A stretch of DNA of 64,000 nucleotides from Nepenthes gracilis (lineage: Eukaryota > Streptophyta > Magnoliopsida > Caryophyllales > Nepenthaceae): assembly GCA_033239525.1 (NCBI GenBank), contig BSYO01000003.1, forward strand, positions 744,001 through 808,000. Direction: 5' to 3'. Shown piece by piece: positions 1 to 13,898 of the stretch. The notes under the pieces are model-generated. The model saw only the letters and a list, made by a program, of their open reading frames with translations, made no database searches and was not told where the DNA came from. Each line of letters begins with the position of its first letter. The stretch's first letter is position 1. The position numbers and the translations under genes are program-made.

Positions 1-641
1 GTAGTTCTTGTGACTACTTTTTCTCCTAGCCTTTGCCTCCCTGCACATGATCTCTAGGGCAAACGTGAATAGGTGACAGCCTCCGTACTACTAAAATTAA
101 AGGAAAAAATAAATGATTTTATAAGAGCCAGGGGATCTTATGATATTAACGTCTTTCATAATTGATATAACTATTGCATAAGCTCAATTTTAGAACCCGA
201 ATGTATGCAGATTCAATTTAAAAATATTCGGGTAAGGTTGAAAGCCATGCGGGATTGACGCAAACATGAATGTTGGCCTTGTGATGTCGGTGAGACTTTC
301 GTTTATGCCAAATTTTTCTAGAGCTGACCTGGTACAAGCCGGGTGATAACTGGGAAACTCATTCTCGGTTGAGTTCCGAGCATCTCGCCGACAAAAGCCC
401 TTTTTCTAAAAATAAAAAAAAAAATTCTAAATGTAATTTCTCTGAGCACTCTCGTATAACGATTTACTTGATTTGAAATTATTCAGCAGTGAAATGCTCA
501 CGGACAAAAAATGAGCGCTATAGGGACCTGTACATCACTCTGTTTCATAAGTTTTTTTTTTCCCGTGGTTTAGCTGGTTTCATCATATCTTTTGTCGAAC
601 TTTTAAGGTAAAATATTTTTTTTTGTTAATAAATTTGGTTG

Positions 642-672
<31 letters not shown>

Positions 673-1938
673 GGGGGGGTTAGATTGGGGTTGATAGCTC
701 TGTTCTAATTTACTTTACGTATGTAGCAGTCTTGTTTTATTAATAGATTTTAAAAATATGATTGGAGCTCCTCATATTATTATCTTTAAAAAGTTTACGA
801 TTTATTGTTAAAAGTTGGTAATTATAGTTAATGTTAATATTTAAAATAAAAAATTGAGAAGATTTCACAATTACGAGTTATCGATTTACTTTTTACTACC
901 GCTGATTGTTATTAATGTTTTTTTTTTTTTTTTTTTTGAAAGGAGAATGCACATCCAATGCGAACAATTTACTTGTGAACTGCGATTTACAGAACGAAAA
1001 ATAATGAATAAAATTTTAATATTAATCACGCTAATGGAATCCAGTTCTATTTGCACCCACCGACGCGTGCGAAACAACAATGACTGGAGATGTGTTAGTT
1101 TCTTTATTGGACTAAAATTCCCCTTTTATTTTCACTATAACAATCAACTTTTTAAATGTAAGGCCTAATATAAGAGTTAAATTTCTTACTATAATGTAAA
1201 AATTATAAAATTTAATTATAGAAATAATATATTTTATATTATAAGAATAATAATACATATATTGGACGTATTGTTTTAAAATTGTTGTGCACTAATTTAC
1301 ATATTTATCTTTTATATAAGTTGTTCTGAATTTTATACCCATGAAAAATGTAGTTGTTTTTTTTTATTAAACATCAAGGATCATAGATAGATTAGTGGAT
1401 AATGTGTAAAGTTATAAATTGACATAAAATTAGGAACATCTTGGAAGGAAGTTGGATGAAAAAGTAACGCATCATATACATAACACGTATTGTGTAATTT
1501 TACCGTCGTATAAAGACGACAAGTTATAAATTTACGTACAATAAAAACCAAAATAAATGATCTTATAATTAAATTAAATCTAAAACGCATTAAAAAAAAT
1601 GAAAAATGGGAGAAAGCATTTATGAAAAAGTCAAAAAAAAAAAAAAATTAATCAACCATAAAACTAATAAGAAATCAACTAATGTGAACGCTTAAGATAT
1701 CAAGTGAAGGTTTAAGGGTGGATTTAGATTTTAACACCCCCTAGTGTGAATGGTCCTTTTTGACTTGAAGCTTGAAATAATATTCAAATATCAACTTCAT
1801 TTCACATGCTGAAAAATAATTATGAGAAATTAGTGTTATTAACCGCCACTTGATCAATAAAACTAACAGATATGGATGCTTGAGCAGTTAGACGAAGGCT
1901 TAAGAATGATTCCATACCATGTGATAAAAAGAAGATGA
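1..1938. other. AT-rich intergenic flank, no gene seen
   Basis: No open frame here has recognisable protein similarity. The stretch has long poly-T/poly-A tracts (about 643-672 followed by a G run, 919-936, 1631-1645) and AT-rich sequence. A short frame at 854-1168 crosses a T17 tract that would encode a phenylalanine run, and I treat it as noise. The last ~80 bases next to 1939 probably hold the 3' UTR of the minus-strand trihelix gene, but I saw no decisive poly(A) signal. A less AT-rich patch at about 230-400 is unexplained. Confidence 0.6.
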
Positions 1939-4900
1939 TCAATTTGGAGGAGAAGGTCGATAGTTATGGGAAGCCAAAGCGAGGATGGAGTTAGCAAGGT
2001 GATTGATGGCTTGAGAGAATCCATTGATGCCTTGTCTTGTAATCTCCAACTTTGACTCTTCAATCTTTAGCCTCCTCTCATACAAGCTCAAAGTGTCAAG
2101 GTGCCTCTTCTGCAGTCTCTCATCACTTGCATGAATAGCATCTGCAATGGTTGAAGCGCTCCTCGAGATAGAAGAGCCAAATTCCTCAAGTGGTTTGGGA
2201 TCAGTACTTGTTCTCTTGTCATCTCCACCACTACCACCACCACCACCTGAGCTACTGCTTCTCCGTCTCCTCCTCCTCCTCCTCTTTGATGGTGAGCCTG
2301 AATGGTGCTCACTTGTATCTGAATCTGAGCTACCACCTAACGCCATCCACAAAACCATGTTAACTATTACAACTCATGTTGACGTCAATATAAGAACAAA
2401 AATTACATAAATCATCCTCGTTAACTTTTTCTTTTTCTTTTTTTTTTTGGGGGGGGGGGGGTGTTGGGGGCTTCAACTCACATTAGAGGTGCAATCTAGT
2501 TATCTCATTCCAACAGTGGTTGATATAAAACTAATAGTCATTATATTTTTTTTAATAAAATAAATTGCTTCTATATTTTATTAAAAAAATTAAATATATG
2601 GGCGTTAGATTTATATTTAATAATCTTAGAGCCAAAGCAATGGAATCGCGTCTCAAAGTGAGTGCAGCCCCCCTTTCACGGAGTGGGTATTTTGTGAGTT
2701 TATGTATAATTACCTTTTATAATGAACAATATGTTGGACTAAAATCGAAATTAGTTAATTTGAGTCGAAAAATCAACACAATACCAAAAATGGTACTTAC
2801 ATAGAACTGGAGAAATTGAAAAAAGAGAGAGAGAGAGAGAGAGAAGTTGATAACACTCTCAAAATTTTTCTAGGCACACAAATAATATTCAATCAAATGG
2901 CATGATTAAAAAGAGGTACCCAAAGAGAGTTGTAAACAAATGGCTGCCATATACATCATTTTAAGAATATTTAATATAAAACGTTATGGAGATATGGGGT
3001 TTATGTTATCAAATTAGTCGTAAAAAGAAGAAATAATGGGCAAAAACCGATACGCTGGTAGCACCAACAAGATGGTTAGACACAAGTAACTGCTGCTGGT
3101 ATTACTCCCAGTCTTCACTATCAATCAGTCACGATTAATTTGCGAAGGAGACGAAATGATTTGTCAAGGATTAGGGATTCAAGCAGCATCGTTATCTCGT
3201 GTGCCTACCAACTGGGGAATATAAATCATCCGCTGCCCACGTCTCTCACTTTTTTCAACTTCAACGTTGTTTCAGTTCAGCTCTGACAACTTATTTAAAA
3301 AACTATTGGTTTGATACTTACAAATTTCACGCTATATTGTTCAGAAGTTTTTTTTTTTTTAAAATAATCGTCAAATTTTGATTCTTTGACGTAAAGTGTC
3401 ATCGATTTTAAATTAGTTTTTATGAGGTTATGTGATGAAAACGTCGTCATTAACCACGACATATATCAAATGATAATATGCAAAAAAAGGAAATCAGCTG
3501 CATTTGTTTCTCTCTTCTTTCTTTTGTGCCAAAACAACGTATGATGCAGGAGGACAATTGATAAGTTCATCAAGTAAATAATATGATTCGACCCAAATTA
3601 TAGAATTTAGACGGTCTCTCTCTTGGAATAGTTTATCCTACCAGAATATGTCCCATTTTTAAAAGACAGATTGTTAGAATAATTGGTTTTGTCACAATTG
3701 GCTGAGCCATAATGTTATCAATTCAGACAAAATGTCAAAGTGGCCCTAGCATCAAAGAGTCCTCTTCCAGAGGATTGATTCCCCAAGTCACCCACCATTA
3801 AAAGGCGTGGTTTAAAAAAATTAATTACGTGGTAAGTTATTTAAATTTGTTAACTGAGTTGACATGAAACCGTTTGGGTTTCAAAATTAAGGCAGCCTAG
3901 TGTTAGGACCGGATCACTTATTTAAATCATGAAGAAAGAATCAACTACATATGACAAGTGCAAAATAATCATAAATAATAAAGTAAGAAAACGATTTTTA
4001 CGTGAAAACTCTCTTTAAAATGAGGGAGAAAAATTACGAAACTAAAAACCTGAAAATATCTCAACTATATAATATTTTGATTATACAAACCCAAATATAA
4101 AATGAAATACTTTATCTCAAAATAAGTTCGAATAATAGTGAATATAAGATGAAAAAGAAGGAATAAAAACCAGTAAACGTTCTTCTTCATGTCAAAAACA
4201 GCATACCTAAGGTTGGCAGAAATTGAAATACAATTCGAAATTCAATTGGATGTACCAATATTCCTCTTCTCTCTTTTCTTTCTCTTTCTTTTATTTTTCT
4301 CTCACAAATGACGCTCTAAATGTAAGTTGATTAACCCTAAAACGCGTTGGCATATTTTTATGCTGCGGGTTGCATTCAAACATGATAGTTTTAGAATTGG
4401 CACCTAAGGCGCACCGCAGGTGCGATGCTTTAAATTGAATAAATATTTTAAATTGGTATTTTAAGGGCCAACTAAAGGTGACGAAGAGGAGAGATAGCAG
4501 GATAATATTTTGTGAAAATTGAATAAATATTTAACCCAGTAATAAGAATGAGTAAGGAAGGCTGAGTAGTTACATGTTAAATGATACGAGTGTTGTCGAT
4601 TAACTATCCTCGAGGAAGGCCCTCTTAATCTAAAAATGGCGCTTCCATTTTGGAACGTGAACGACGCCTAGTGCACCTCCGATTTCACCCGGAAACACTT
4701 GTTTTGAAGCGCTAGTGTCACATCACTCAAGCCTACAAAATATAAAGATTAAGACTGCCCAGTAGAGCACCTTTTCATCTCAAAAATCAAAGGCACGGAG
4801 CATTATCCGTGAGATATATTTTTCAGTTCTTTTTATCTCAAATATTCAGTTTAGTCAGTGATTTATCAAATTGAATAAAGGAACTATAAAAAAGGGAAAG

Positions 4901-5646
4901 AGAGAGAGAGAGAGAGGGGAGAGAGTGTGTACCGTACCTGTTGAAGCAGGCGGTTGAGATAGTGAGTAAAAGTAGGGAAGGGGTAGCTGGGTTGGGGGCT
5001 GAGGCGGCGGCGGATGCGCGGGAGGATCTGGTGGTGGCGGTGTTAACCCTGGTGTTGAAGCTGGAATAATACTATGCTGCAGAACTAATGGAGGGGGAGA
5101 AGAGCCGGTGGCCTTCTCCGTCAAATAGCGACTACTACTAGTGTGAGCGATAGTGGAGTTAGCAGCAGAATTCGAGCCACCAGCACCAGCCACCAGCATC
5201 CTCCTCTGAGATCTACCACCACGGCCACCGGCAGTTCTCTCCACCACCTCCGCCAAAGCCTCGTAAATCTGGGAAGACATACAGGTGGGCAAATTCATAT
5301 CTTTCCTCTGAGTCTTGTCAATGTTCCAATACGAGGTCTGATGATCGTCTCCAAATCTCCTCTGATAGTCCCTGACTTTCTTGTAATCTCTCATGAGATT
5401 ATCCCATTTGTCATTGCACTGATTTTGGCTCCTAAAGCAACCCCTTTTCCAACAATAATCCTCGACCCATTTCCATCTCAGCTCCGTTGGTTTGCCCTGC
5501 TCTCCGCCGCCGATCTGCTTCTTCATCCTCCTCTCGTCATCCATGCTCTTTGCCTCTATCAACACCGTCGTCTCCTGCAATGTCCAGTTCCCCTTTCTGT
5601 ATTCTCTCATTGTAATGGCGCTACTTCCACCTTCATCCGCAGCCAT
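1939..5646 (-). CDS. Trihelix transcription factor, SH4/ASR3-like group, two exons
   Basis: Spliced minus-strand model: join 5646..4938 and 2336..1939, 1107 nt, 368 aa. The donor reads ACAG|GTACGG and the acceptor GTTAG|GTGG. The intron is phase 1 and rebuilds a Gly codon, so the join stays in frame. Residues ~14-98 form a trihelix (Myb/SANT-like) DNA-binding domain with Trp21, Trp58/Trp60 and Trp81 and the family motifs YRKGNW, LRWKWVE and QCNDKWDNLMRDYKK. A proline-rich segment (~175-236) follows. Exon 2 gives an acidic/Ser patch, a Lys plus eight Arg run (254-262, likely nuclear signal), a Gly/Ser linker and a C-terminal helical, coiled-coil-like segment. The order resembles Arabidopsis At1g31310/At2g35640-type proteins. 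The role is inferred: nuclear DNA-binding regulator, probably a repressor like ASR3. The start is the first Met before the domain. If the intron is retained, the frame runs to 4855 (263 aa) and loses the basic and coiled-coil parts. Confidence 0.88.
2337..4937 (-). other. 2.6-kb intron of the trihelix gene
   Basis: Bounded by a GT donor at 4937-4936 and an AG acceptor at 2338-2337 (minus strand). Contents are AT-rich. They include a G12 run at ~2450-2461, a (GA)n microsatellite at 2827-2845, and a stretch from ~3902 that begins TGTTAGGACC and reads like the edge of an LTR. The inner sequence around 3995-4035 (phrases like cgtgaaaactctcttt) recurs in plant LTR elements. No coding exon was recognised inside. 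Confidence 0.7.
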
Positions 5647-8600
5647 CAGTGATCATATCTTGCAAACTGAGACGCAACAATTGGCCGAAATATATGGAAA
5701 ATAATATAACAAACAAATAAATGGACGGTCAAATTCTACTTTGGCAGAGAGGGAGGGAGAGAGAATTGGCGAGATGTGAGGAAGAAAGAGACGGGACCTC
5801 TGTCCTTCAAGAGTTGAGGGGAAAAAAAACCAACGGGGAATATTACCTTAATTGATATATAATTATTTTTTTTTTAAGAAAATATATATGAGGTACTTTA
5901 ATTAATTTAATCAATATACAATGTCTAATATAACAATATATGTTTGGTGTTCAAAGGCCGGTCAAAAGCTGCCATGGCTGTTCTGAAATATGAGCAGATT
6001 TTACGAGTGCCGTACAATCAAACAATCAATTTCAATTTTCAAACAGCGCGGACTTGCCCTAATTGATTAATTGCTTTGGTTTCTCAGTCCTGTTGTCAGT
6101 TAGTTTAAATTAAAAAGGAAAGAAAAATCTCATGGCGTGTGCACTTCAATTAATCACCCAAACATAATCAACAGTATTCCATGTAATTTTTTTTTTTTTT
6201 AAGAAAAGAAGAAGAAGAACTGTAAATTTAAACCACTTCTCCATCAAACCTTTCTTTACAATGAGAAATGATAAAATAGATTTCATCTGAGTAATTTAAA
6301 TTGTTAATAAAAATAATATTAATTTTATTCTGAAATCATTTACATTAGCAGAGAAATTTTATATCAGGTTAACTCCTAAGGTCATACATATATTGATAAG
6401 TGATACCAATTAGTATAGTAACAAATTCCTTTTTTCTTATTGTTTGGATGTTGGGAGTTAGGTAGGGTTAAATGTTCAACAACTCCTCACACATGCACTC
6501 CTAAGCTTCCGTTTTCATTGAATGCATGTATATAGGAGGAACCGATTGAATCCTCCTTTTTTTTTTATTTGAAAATTAAAAAAAAAAAGTAAAAGTAAAA
6601 CAAACAAGCTGAAATGAACTTGTAATTAGGCTCATGTGTTTGCTCTTAGCCCTCACTCTCAAATAATGTGTTTGCATTATTTATTAATAATATTTTTTAT
6701 TGAAGATATTTTTATTATTTTAGTAACTAAAGAAAAAAAGTAATATTTTACCTACAAATATTTTTATTTTTATTTTTATTTTGAGACTCCCGCGTAAGAA
6801 ATAGTATTTTAAATCCCTCTCTCTCTCTCTCTTTTTTACAATTTAGGTTTTTCTTTTTTTATTAATTAAAATAAAATATTTATTTATTTTTGAAGAAAGT
6901 AAGCATTTTTTTATTAATATTATCTGGGGCTCGCGGAGGCCAGCTAGTGGAGATCAGATCAGACTGGGGAGGGCAGAGAGTTTGACTAGCAAATGAGGGC
7001 TTCTTTGACCAAACAGATCAGCTGACCTCACCCTGACCCGTTCCTTTCGTCTGTTTTTTTTTTTTTTTAAAGGACTATTTATTTATTTATTCAAAACCCG
7101 CCTTAGCGGGGCCCACATGTTGCTGTTCGCACGTGGCCGGGCATGAGATTATTGATTTCCGTACCTTTTTCGTTCCGATGCCCATTTTCATTGGCAATGA
7201 TTGATCCCCATGTCTCCTTACATTTCTTTTAAGAACTAAAAATGTTCCTTTCACCCCTTTTTTTTTTTTAACTAAATCCTCTTTTAATTGTATTTTTATT
7301 TTTTCCCTAATTTTCTATCAATTTTTTTTAACTAAATACATGCATGGGCTAAAAATTTTAGACTATAAAAGTATTTAAAATAAAGGTCTTATCAGACTTT
7401 TACGTGATAATTTGATAAGTAATGTGAATATAATAAAATATACGCTCAGGTAAAATTAAAGTATAGGATTTAAGTTTAAAAAAAATTAAAATTCAAAAAT
7501 ATTTTAACCTTTTTTATCTATTTTTATCCGTATAAATAACATGTATTGAATATACATAGTAAATGTTATACTAATAAATTATAGAATCATGATTAATTTA
7601 AATAGTGATTTAGAATTATTATTAATAAATGATATGGCAACTATGATATATGTTTTATAATTGAGTCATCGAATCCATAGATTCCAAATGAAAGTCCCAT
7701 CTCCAAAAAAATTCCGTGGCTTTTCTTTGTAGTTGTCCCCTTCCCCTCTCATGGAATCCTAGTTTTCAGTGTCGTCAATGTCACTGAAAAGTATCCCGGA
7801 AACTTTTTTTTTTTTTTCAAATGCTATTTGCATAAATTCTTGCCTCCAACTTCTTATGTTGTTCATTAAAATTTTTATATATAACAAATAGTTTTATTAA
7901 TTTGTTTTTTTTCCGACCTCTTTTGAAAAGTCCTACCATAAAAGGATGATTATATTGTTAGATAACTCATAATAGTAAAATAAAATTTTAAATTATTTTA
8001 GATAGATTTATCTTCGATTATATAGTCTTATGACGCTATGTTGAGGTCGTACTTAAACACAATATAAAATATGAAAAGATAACGCATTTAAATGCAATGT
8101 AAAATATAAAAAGAATGGACAAATTAACAAATTGGTCAAAAAAAATAAAATTGATTGCCTGCCTCAAATATAAGAAAGAATCATTATTAGAAAGAACGTA
8201 AGTATAATAGATACTATTAGTTAGAAGAAAAATTAATATTATTTATCTAAAAAAATCAAATGGGTAGCAGTAAAATAATGAGAAATTGAAAATAAAAAAA
8301 GGTATAAATTTTTTTAGATAAATTTTTATATATCAAGCGGATCTTAGGGTAAACTTAGAATCTATTCTCCGTAAGTGTGCCTACCGAAGTACTTGCAAGA
8401 TTTGGATGATGTGGTTTAGCAAGTGATTTAAATGCTCATATAAAAGATGACAACAATGGTTTTGACTGAGTTAAATGAGGCTTTGATTTTAGAGGTAAAT
8501 ATGGCTTATTTGTGTAGAACTTTAAAACTAATAAAAATGGTCGTAGATGTCATTAGTATCCAAACACGTAGAACATATTAGGTTGGAGATGGCTTGGGAT

Positions 8601-8901
8601 GTCAGGAATTTGACTTCATCTTACATATACCTGAGTGGGTAAATCCATGGAACACGTTACTATATTAACTCTCGTCAAAAATAAGAACCAAGAAAGGGGG
8701 AAAAACCTGCGTTATCACATTGTGTAAATGTTATATAATCATACTTTGAGCTAGCTTTGACATCAAGACGAAAATTCTGTTTTTTATCCAGTATCTAGAA
8801 AAGAAAGAGCTAGAACTGGAAATTTTAAGGCATTGTCGATCAAAAAAGTACTAAGACCTGGCAAAATTCACAGAGATAAAACTCTGAACAGTTCAGGGAG
8901 G
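5647..8901. other. Intergenic DNA between HEN1 3' end and trihelix gene 5' end
   Basis: This probably holds the trihelix promoter and leader next to 5646. Read on the minus strand, 5745-5800 is CT-rich (GA repeats on the plus strand), typical of plant 5' leaders. The rest is strongly AT-rich with many poly-A/T tracts and a (CT)n tract at 6817-6832. A moderately GC-richer patch at 6925-7140 is unexplained. The last ~70 bases before 8902 should be HEN1 3' UTR. I recognised no coding sequence or RNA gene. Confidence 0.55.
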
Positions 8902-11900
8902 TCACCCTACAGCACTAGTAGCAGCATTCCACTCCCATATCTGCTTATAATGAAGCTGTGTTGTATCTACATTCTTCATAACACCATCACCTTCAGGCTC
9001 TTGCTGCGGCTCCTTCCTAAAGACAGCAATCTGTGAAGCAAAACCTGGTCCCACCCCAGCTGATCCACCAACCCCGCTGAACTCAACACCATACTTGTGT
9101 CTCAGCGCTAGCGCAGTCGCCCAATGGCCAAATTGCTCTCTCGTCCACTCGAATTTGTGGTCATGGTTGCGGAACTTACAAGACTGCAACGGCAACTCTT
9201 CTTTCTCATCTGGATCCTCTTCCTGTCCTGATAGATTAGAACTTTGCAGTAGTACATTGTACTCGTAATTTGGGGTGGAAATGATAAGAATCTTAGGACA
9301 AAATGAACTAAGCACAATATTGCCAAATAGGCATGCTTGCTCCTCCTCCATATGCTCAATTACCTGTAATTCATAAACAATGTAATGTAAAGCTGCGTCC
9401 AAAGATCATTGAGAGAAGTGGAGGCTGTAGATATAAAAGTAATGCCCAGGGTTAATCCAATGGAACTAGACTTCCATGAACGGCGGCAAAAACCTATTTG
9501 TATCAACGTGCAAGAAAACATCTAAAACACAGTAGTCTCGAAATAAGTTGAAATCCTAGAGCTATCAAAGACTTCGTTTACCAAATACTTCTTGAAAGAA
9601 ATACAGTTTGCGTAGGCTGTGGCGAAGTGGGATGTAGACTTAATTTTCCGGGGTTAACTGATATAGCAGAGAAGATACCATTACTCCCAGGAAGCATAGA
9701 TAATTGCAAAGAGGGTTTTCATGGTTGAACCCATGATCTCTAGGTTGGGGGCTTTTTTCAATTCCTAAGAGATGCATTTTATGCAACCATACACTTCTTC
9801 AGTGCTGTTGGGTTATGAAGTAGTGGCATTTTGTTCTCTCTTAACAGGCTTGAAATGGGTACATGCACCGTCCACTAAACAGGCACTTTTTGCGTGGGAA
9901 GCTAGATTCATGCATAATGGTTAGGAAAATAGGAGGGAATTTAGAAGCAAGGAACGATACACAAGCAGTTCACTTTCGCACATCAGTATTTCTAGATATA
10001 GTGCAGAGTAAAGGGCCAAGCCTTACACCTCTCTATTTAACAGGTCATTCGTCCCAACAATTTACATAAACCTGGGATCCCAGGAAAAGAGGATCCATCA
10101 ACTTTGCCCTTTGTGAAGGGCTTGATGCTAACATGCATGAATTGGTTTTTATACTTTTGGCAGTAAGAACCCTTTTTTCGTATGTATACTGCTAATTTGG
10201 GTGACACCCCTTGATGTCCTTGGGAAAATTGTTCATAACTGATTAAAAAAGGTGTGACCCAGTTACAATGGCAGAGAATGTGCAATAACCACAGTGTATG
10301 GTGACCTTAAGACTGACAGATGCACTTTTAAGTTAAACAGCACAAACACCACTGAGTACAATAGGGTTACAAACGGAGAGGAAGGAAAATTGCATACTAT
10401 GACCACTCCCATAATCCAAAAAAGGTTGTCTCACTTCCCGTTTCTGGATGTGCGACAGAATGATTATCCAATTTCTTCTACAAAAATAATTTAACATTTT
10501 TGTCCGGCGCAGTATCCTTGCACAGTTATCCGCTTCCCTTCATAGTATCAGTAAGATTTTACCAACTATGAATTTGACCAGCCTGCTTTACATTCGACAG
10601 TAATACAATCATAGTACTGGGTTAAACTTTCCAATATTTGAAAGTAAGACGTCCTGCTTTACATTAGGAAGTAAGATATTCATGTTGGGAAATCAGAATA
10701 ATTATGCCTCTCCTCAAAATTTGCATCTCTGATTGACAGACTCTCCCTCTTCATTAGAATGGCAGAAATATTGCAAAGTTAGGAGCCAACAGGAAAAAAA
10801 CATAAGAATTAACATAACAACTAACATGAGTAGCTGCAATGGAGAAGGCACATACCTCTAAGCAAGTCCCAATATCAAATCCATGCAACCGAGAATCAAA
10901 AACAGTAATTGAACCCTCATAAAGAAGTGCTTGTTTTATGCCTGACGGCACAATAGCTTGTGATTTTGCTAATTTTAAATGAAGGATCTGCAATGGAAAA
11001 AGGCTCAAAACATCAACTACAATTTTATCAAGTGTAATAGGGAGAAATATGGAGAGGAGAAGGCAGAGTTGGTAGTCCAGTTCTTAAGCAGAAATCCCAA
11101 CACAGTGAAAGTTTTTCCTCCGGCAGATAGGATGTTGGTACATGCCATAAGACTCGAAATGAGGCATATAAGCAGAATTCATGCCTTCTTGTTTGCATAA
11201 CCATTAGCCAAAACTGCCCATTTTAATACTTACGTAAATAAATAGCATGAATTACAAAAAGGCTCTTTGTTAAACAGGAAATGTGATATAACACATGTTG
11301 CCTTCTTTTATTTCTGATGACAGACTAATGTTAGATGTCCTCAACGCAGAGAAATGACTTTTTTTCTTGCATAACAGCAACTAATATCAATAGCAATCTA
11401 ATACAGGAAACGGAGAATCCTGTCCTTTTCCCACCCCAAAGAAAACGTACAACTCAATACCTAGCCATACTCTGCAACCCAAGCCCTATGACCACCAACA
11501 TCAAACCTACACCTTCCACATAAAAACACAACTAGCAAAACTACCAAGATTTATGTATAGGTTTTGTGCAATAGGTGTCCAAACCATTTAACCCTCACAA
11601 TGACACCCAGAGTTGTCTCTAGGGAGACAAAATGTTCAGTTATGAGCACGTTCAGTTGTGAATACCCTCAGTCAAATGTCAGTAACATTTTAACCCACAT
11701 CATACACATCGCCTATTCAAGTGATTGGAATTTTCACTAGCATAATCAGGTTGCATGTTTCCAGTAATGAAAATAGCAAGTCCTTCCATCAATTATGAAT
11801 AGGTCTCTTTATCTGGCAAAGAAAAAAAAAAGAAAAGAAAAAGAAATTGGTCTCCTCATTGAGGATTGAAGCATAACAAGCCATCAAGAGCACAGACCCT

Positions 11901-13860
11901 TGCAGCCCGGACGAGACCCTTCTGTGAGATATCAACACCAACAATTTTTTCCAAAGAGGTCGGGTGATCTATTAAAGAATCCAATAAACTCCCAGAGCCA
12001 CATCCAAAGTCAATCTGCAAAAAAGACAGAGGTCATTGAGTGGTTACCTAATACCATGATTACAAATTATGAGACTATAAAGTATACACTACCAGAGAAG
12101 TAGCACTAGAATTTTTTATGTGTTGCAATGCATATTCCACCCGCTGCTTCGACAGTGGAGGGCTGAAAAGAGCCTGCTCTATTCTATCCTCCAAAGGATC
12201 TGTTACCTGCAACAATGTAATGGAGTACTCCAAGCAGCAAGCTTCTAAAGGAATAAAACAAGAAGGTCAAATCATAAGGTGGTTTCCAAAAGAGAAACAG
12301 TGAAATGGAAAGAAGGAATCAATAAGGCAACAGGCCTCCTATATTATCAATTCCGCATTCAACTTTGACCTTCTTTCATGTTTCTTTTACATAGGCGGAG
12401 GGGCAATACACAACAATCCCCTTAAACTGGGAATGATACCAGTGGAAAACATTGTTTCTACTTTGGAGGTGCAAGACGCAAAATAAGATTTGCCAGTTAT
12501 GTGCAGACAAGTTATCTTCCACAAAGATGCCTAGCAGAAGCAATTTTGCTATAGAACTAACTGCAAGGACAGAGATATACTCACTGGTAGACAAATCTGA
12601 AAGAATTTTTAAAGAATCAGTCGCTGCAGCTAGAATTAATTCTGGAGGAAGTGAGTCTATCCGGAAGCAAGCAGATTGTCCTACTGTCATTAGCATCAGA
12701 GCTGCCTCAATTTCAGGAATCACTGCTCCCGTCCCTATCGTGAACTCAAACTTATCAGTGCTCTCTAGAACTTGTTTCATTTCATCACCATCTGTCACCA
12801 AAGATACACTGCAACTTATACAAACTAAAGATTCATTAGATGGATATGATCCAGTTTCTCCAGTCTCTGGATCTTTGATGTTAAAACGGTCAATTTCATT
12901 CCCACATGAATTGCTTGACTGATTTGCATGATCTAAATATAAAAAGTTGCTGCCTAAGGAATCCCATTGCTTCAGAACACTGTGCATCAATCGGCAGAGG
13001 TCCTCAAACTCCCTTGAGAAATGAGAATGGTAGACTTTGATGTCAACAGCAGCTCCAGATGAATTTAGTCTCATCAAAGGAACATCTGGTTCTCTGAAAT
13101 ACATGCTCAACCATGACAAAACTCTCAGAGCAGCATTCTGGACGGCATTATTCTGCTTCTTGTAAGATTGTTTTGGAGAACATTCAAGAATCAAATCCTG
13201 ACCCTTTGAAAATAATCGTATTTCACATCTGAATATTCTTTCTGATCCCACTGATTCGTTACTATTAGCAGCAGCAGAACCAACGTTGTCATTTCTAGGC
13301 CCTGTATTTGAATCTCTAGGTCCGCATGGTAGAGATGATTTCTGTACTGGTTCCAATGGATCGCTTAATACAGAGAAAACAGGTTCAGACAGTCGGTGTT
13401 GACGGCAGAATGTACAAAGGAGATCCCTAGGTAAAGAGCCTCTCCATTGTGTTCTTGAAGTAAAAGCTACAGGAAGCTCTGCAGCAAGTATCACTTCTCT
13501 AGATAATTTGTAAAGCCCAGAAGGAGTTTTGCCAGCAAGCATCCTATGGAATAACTATTGTTACAAAAATTAATCCTGATAACAGAGGCACAAAATATTG
13601 AACATTTGGTCTACATTGCAAAAAAATCAACTAATCTTTCATATAAAACGATTTGAAATTATTTCTACTCTCTCAGAGGATGTCTCTATAAATTGATCAG
13701 AAATAAAGAAAGTGGATTCATAATGCTGACCTCACTTGTGGGACTTAAGGTGTTACTTTTCTTGACTTGGAATGAGAAACCAGCAAGCACATCAAAATAT
13801 GCTCAACGAGGATTGATCCCATCTGCTTACTATGGTATCCACACAATAAACTGATTGGTG

Positions 13861-13898
<38 letters not shown>

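Noticed and set aside
854..1168. 104-codon frame near the left edge
   Set aside because: It crosses a long T tract and has no recognisable similarity or gene-like context.
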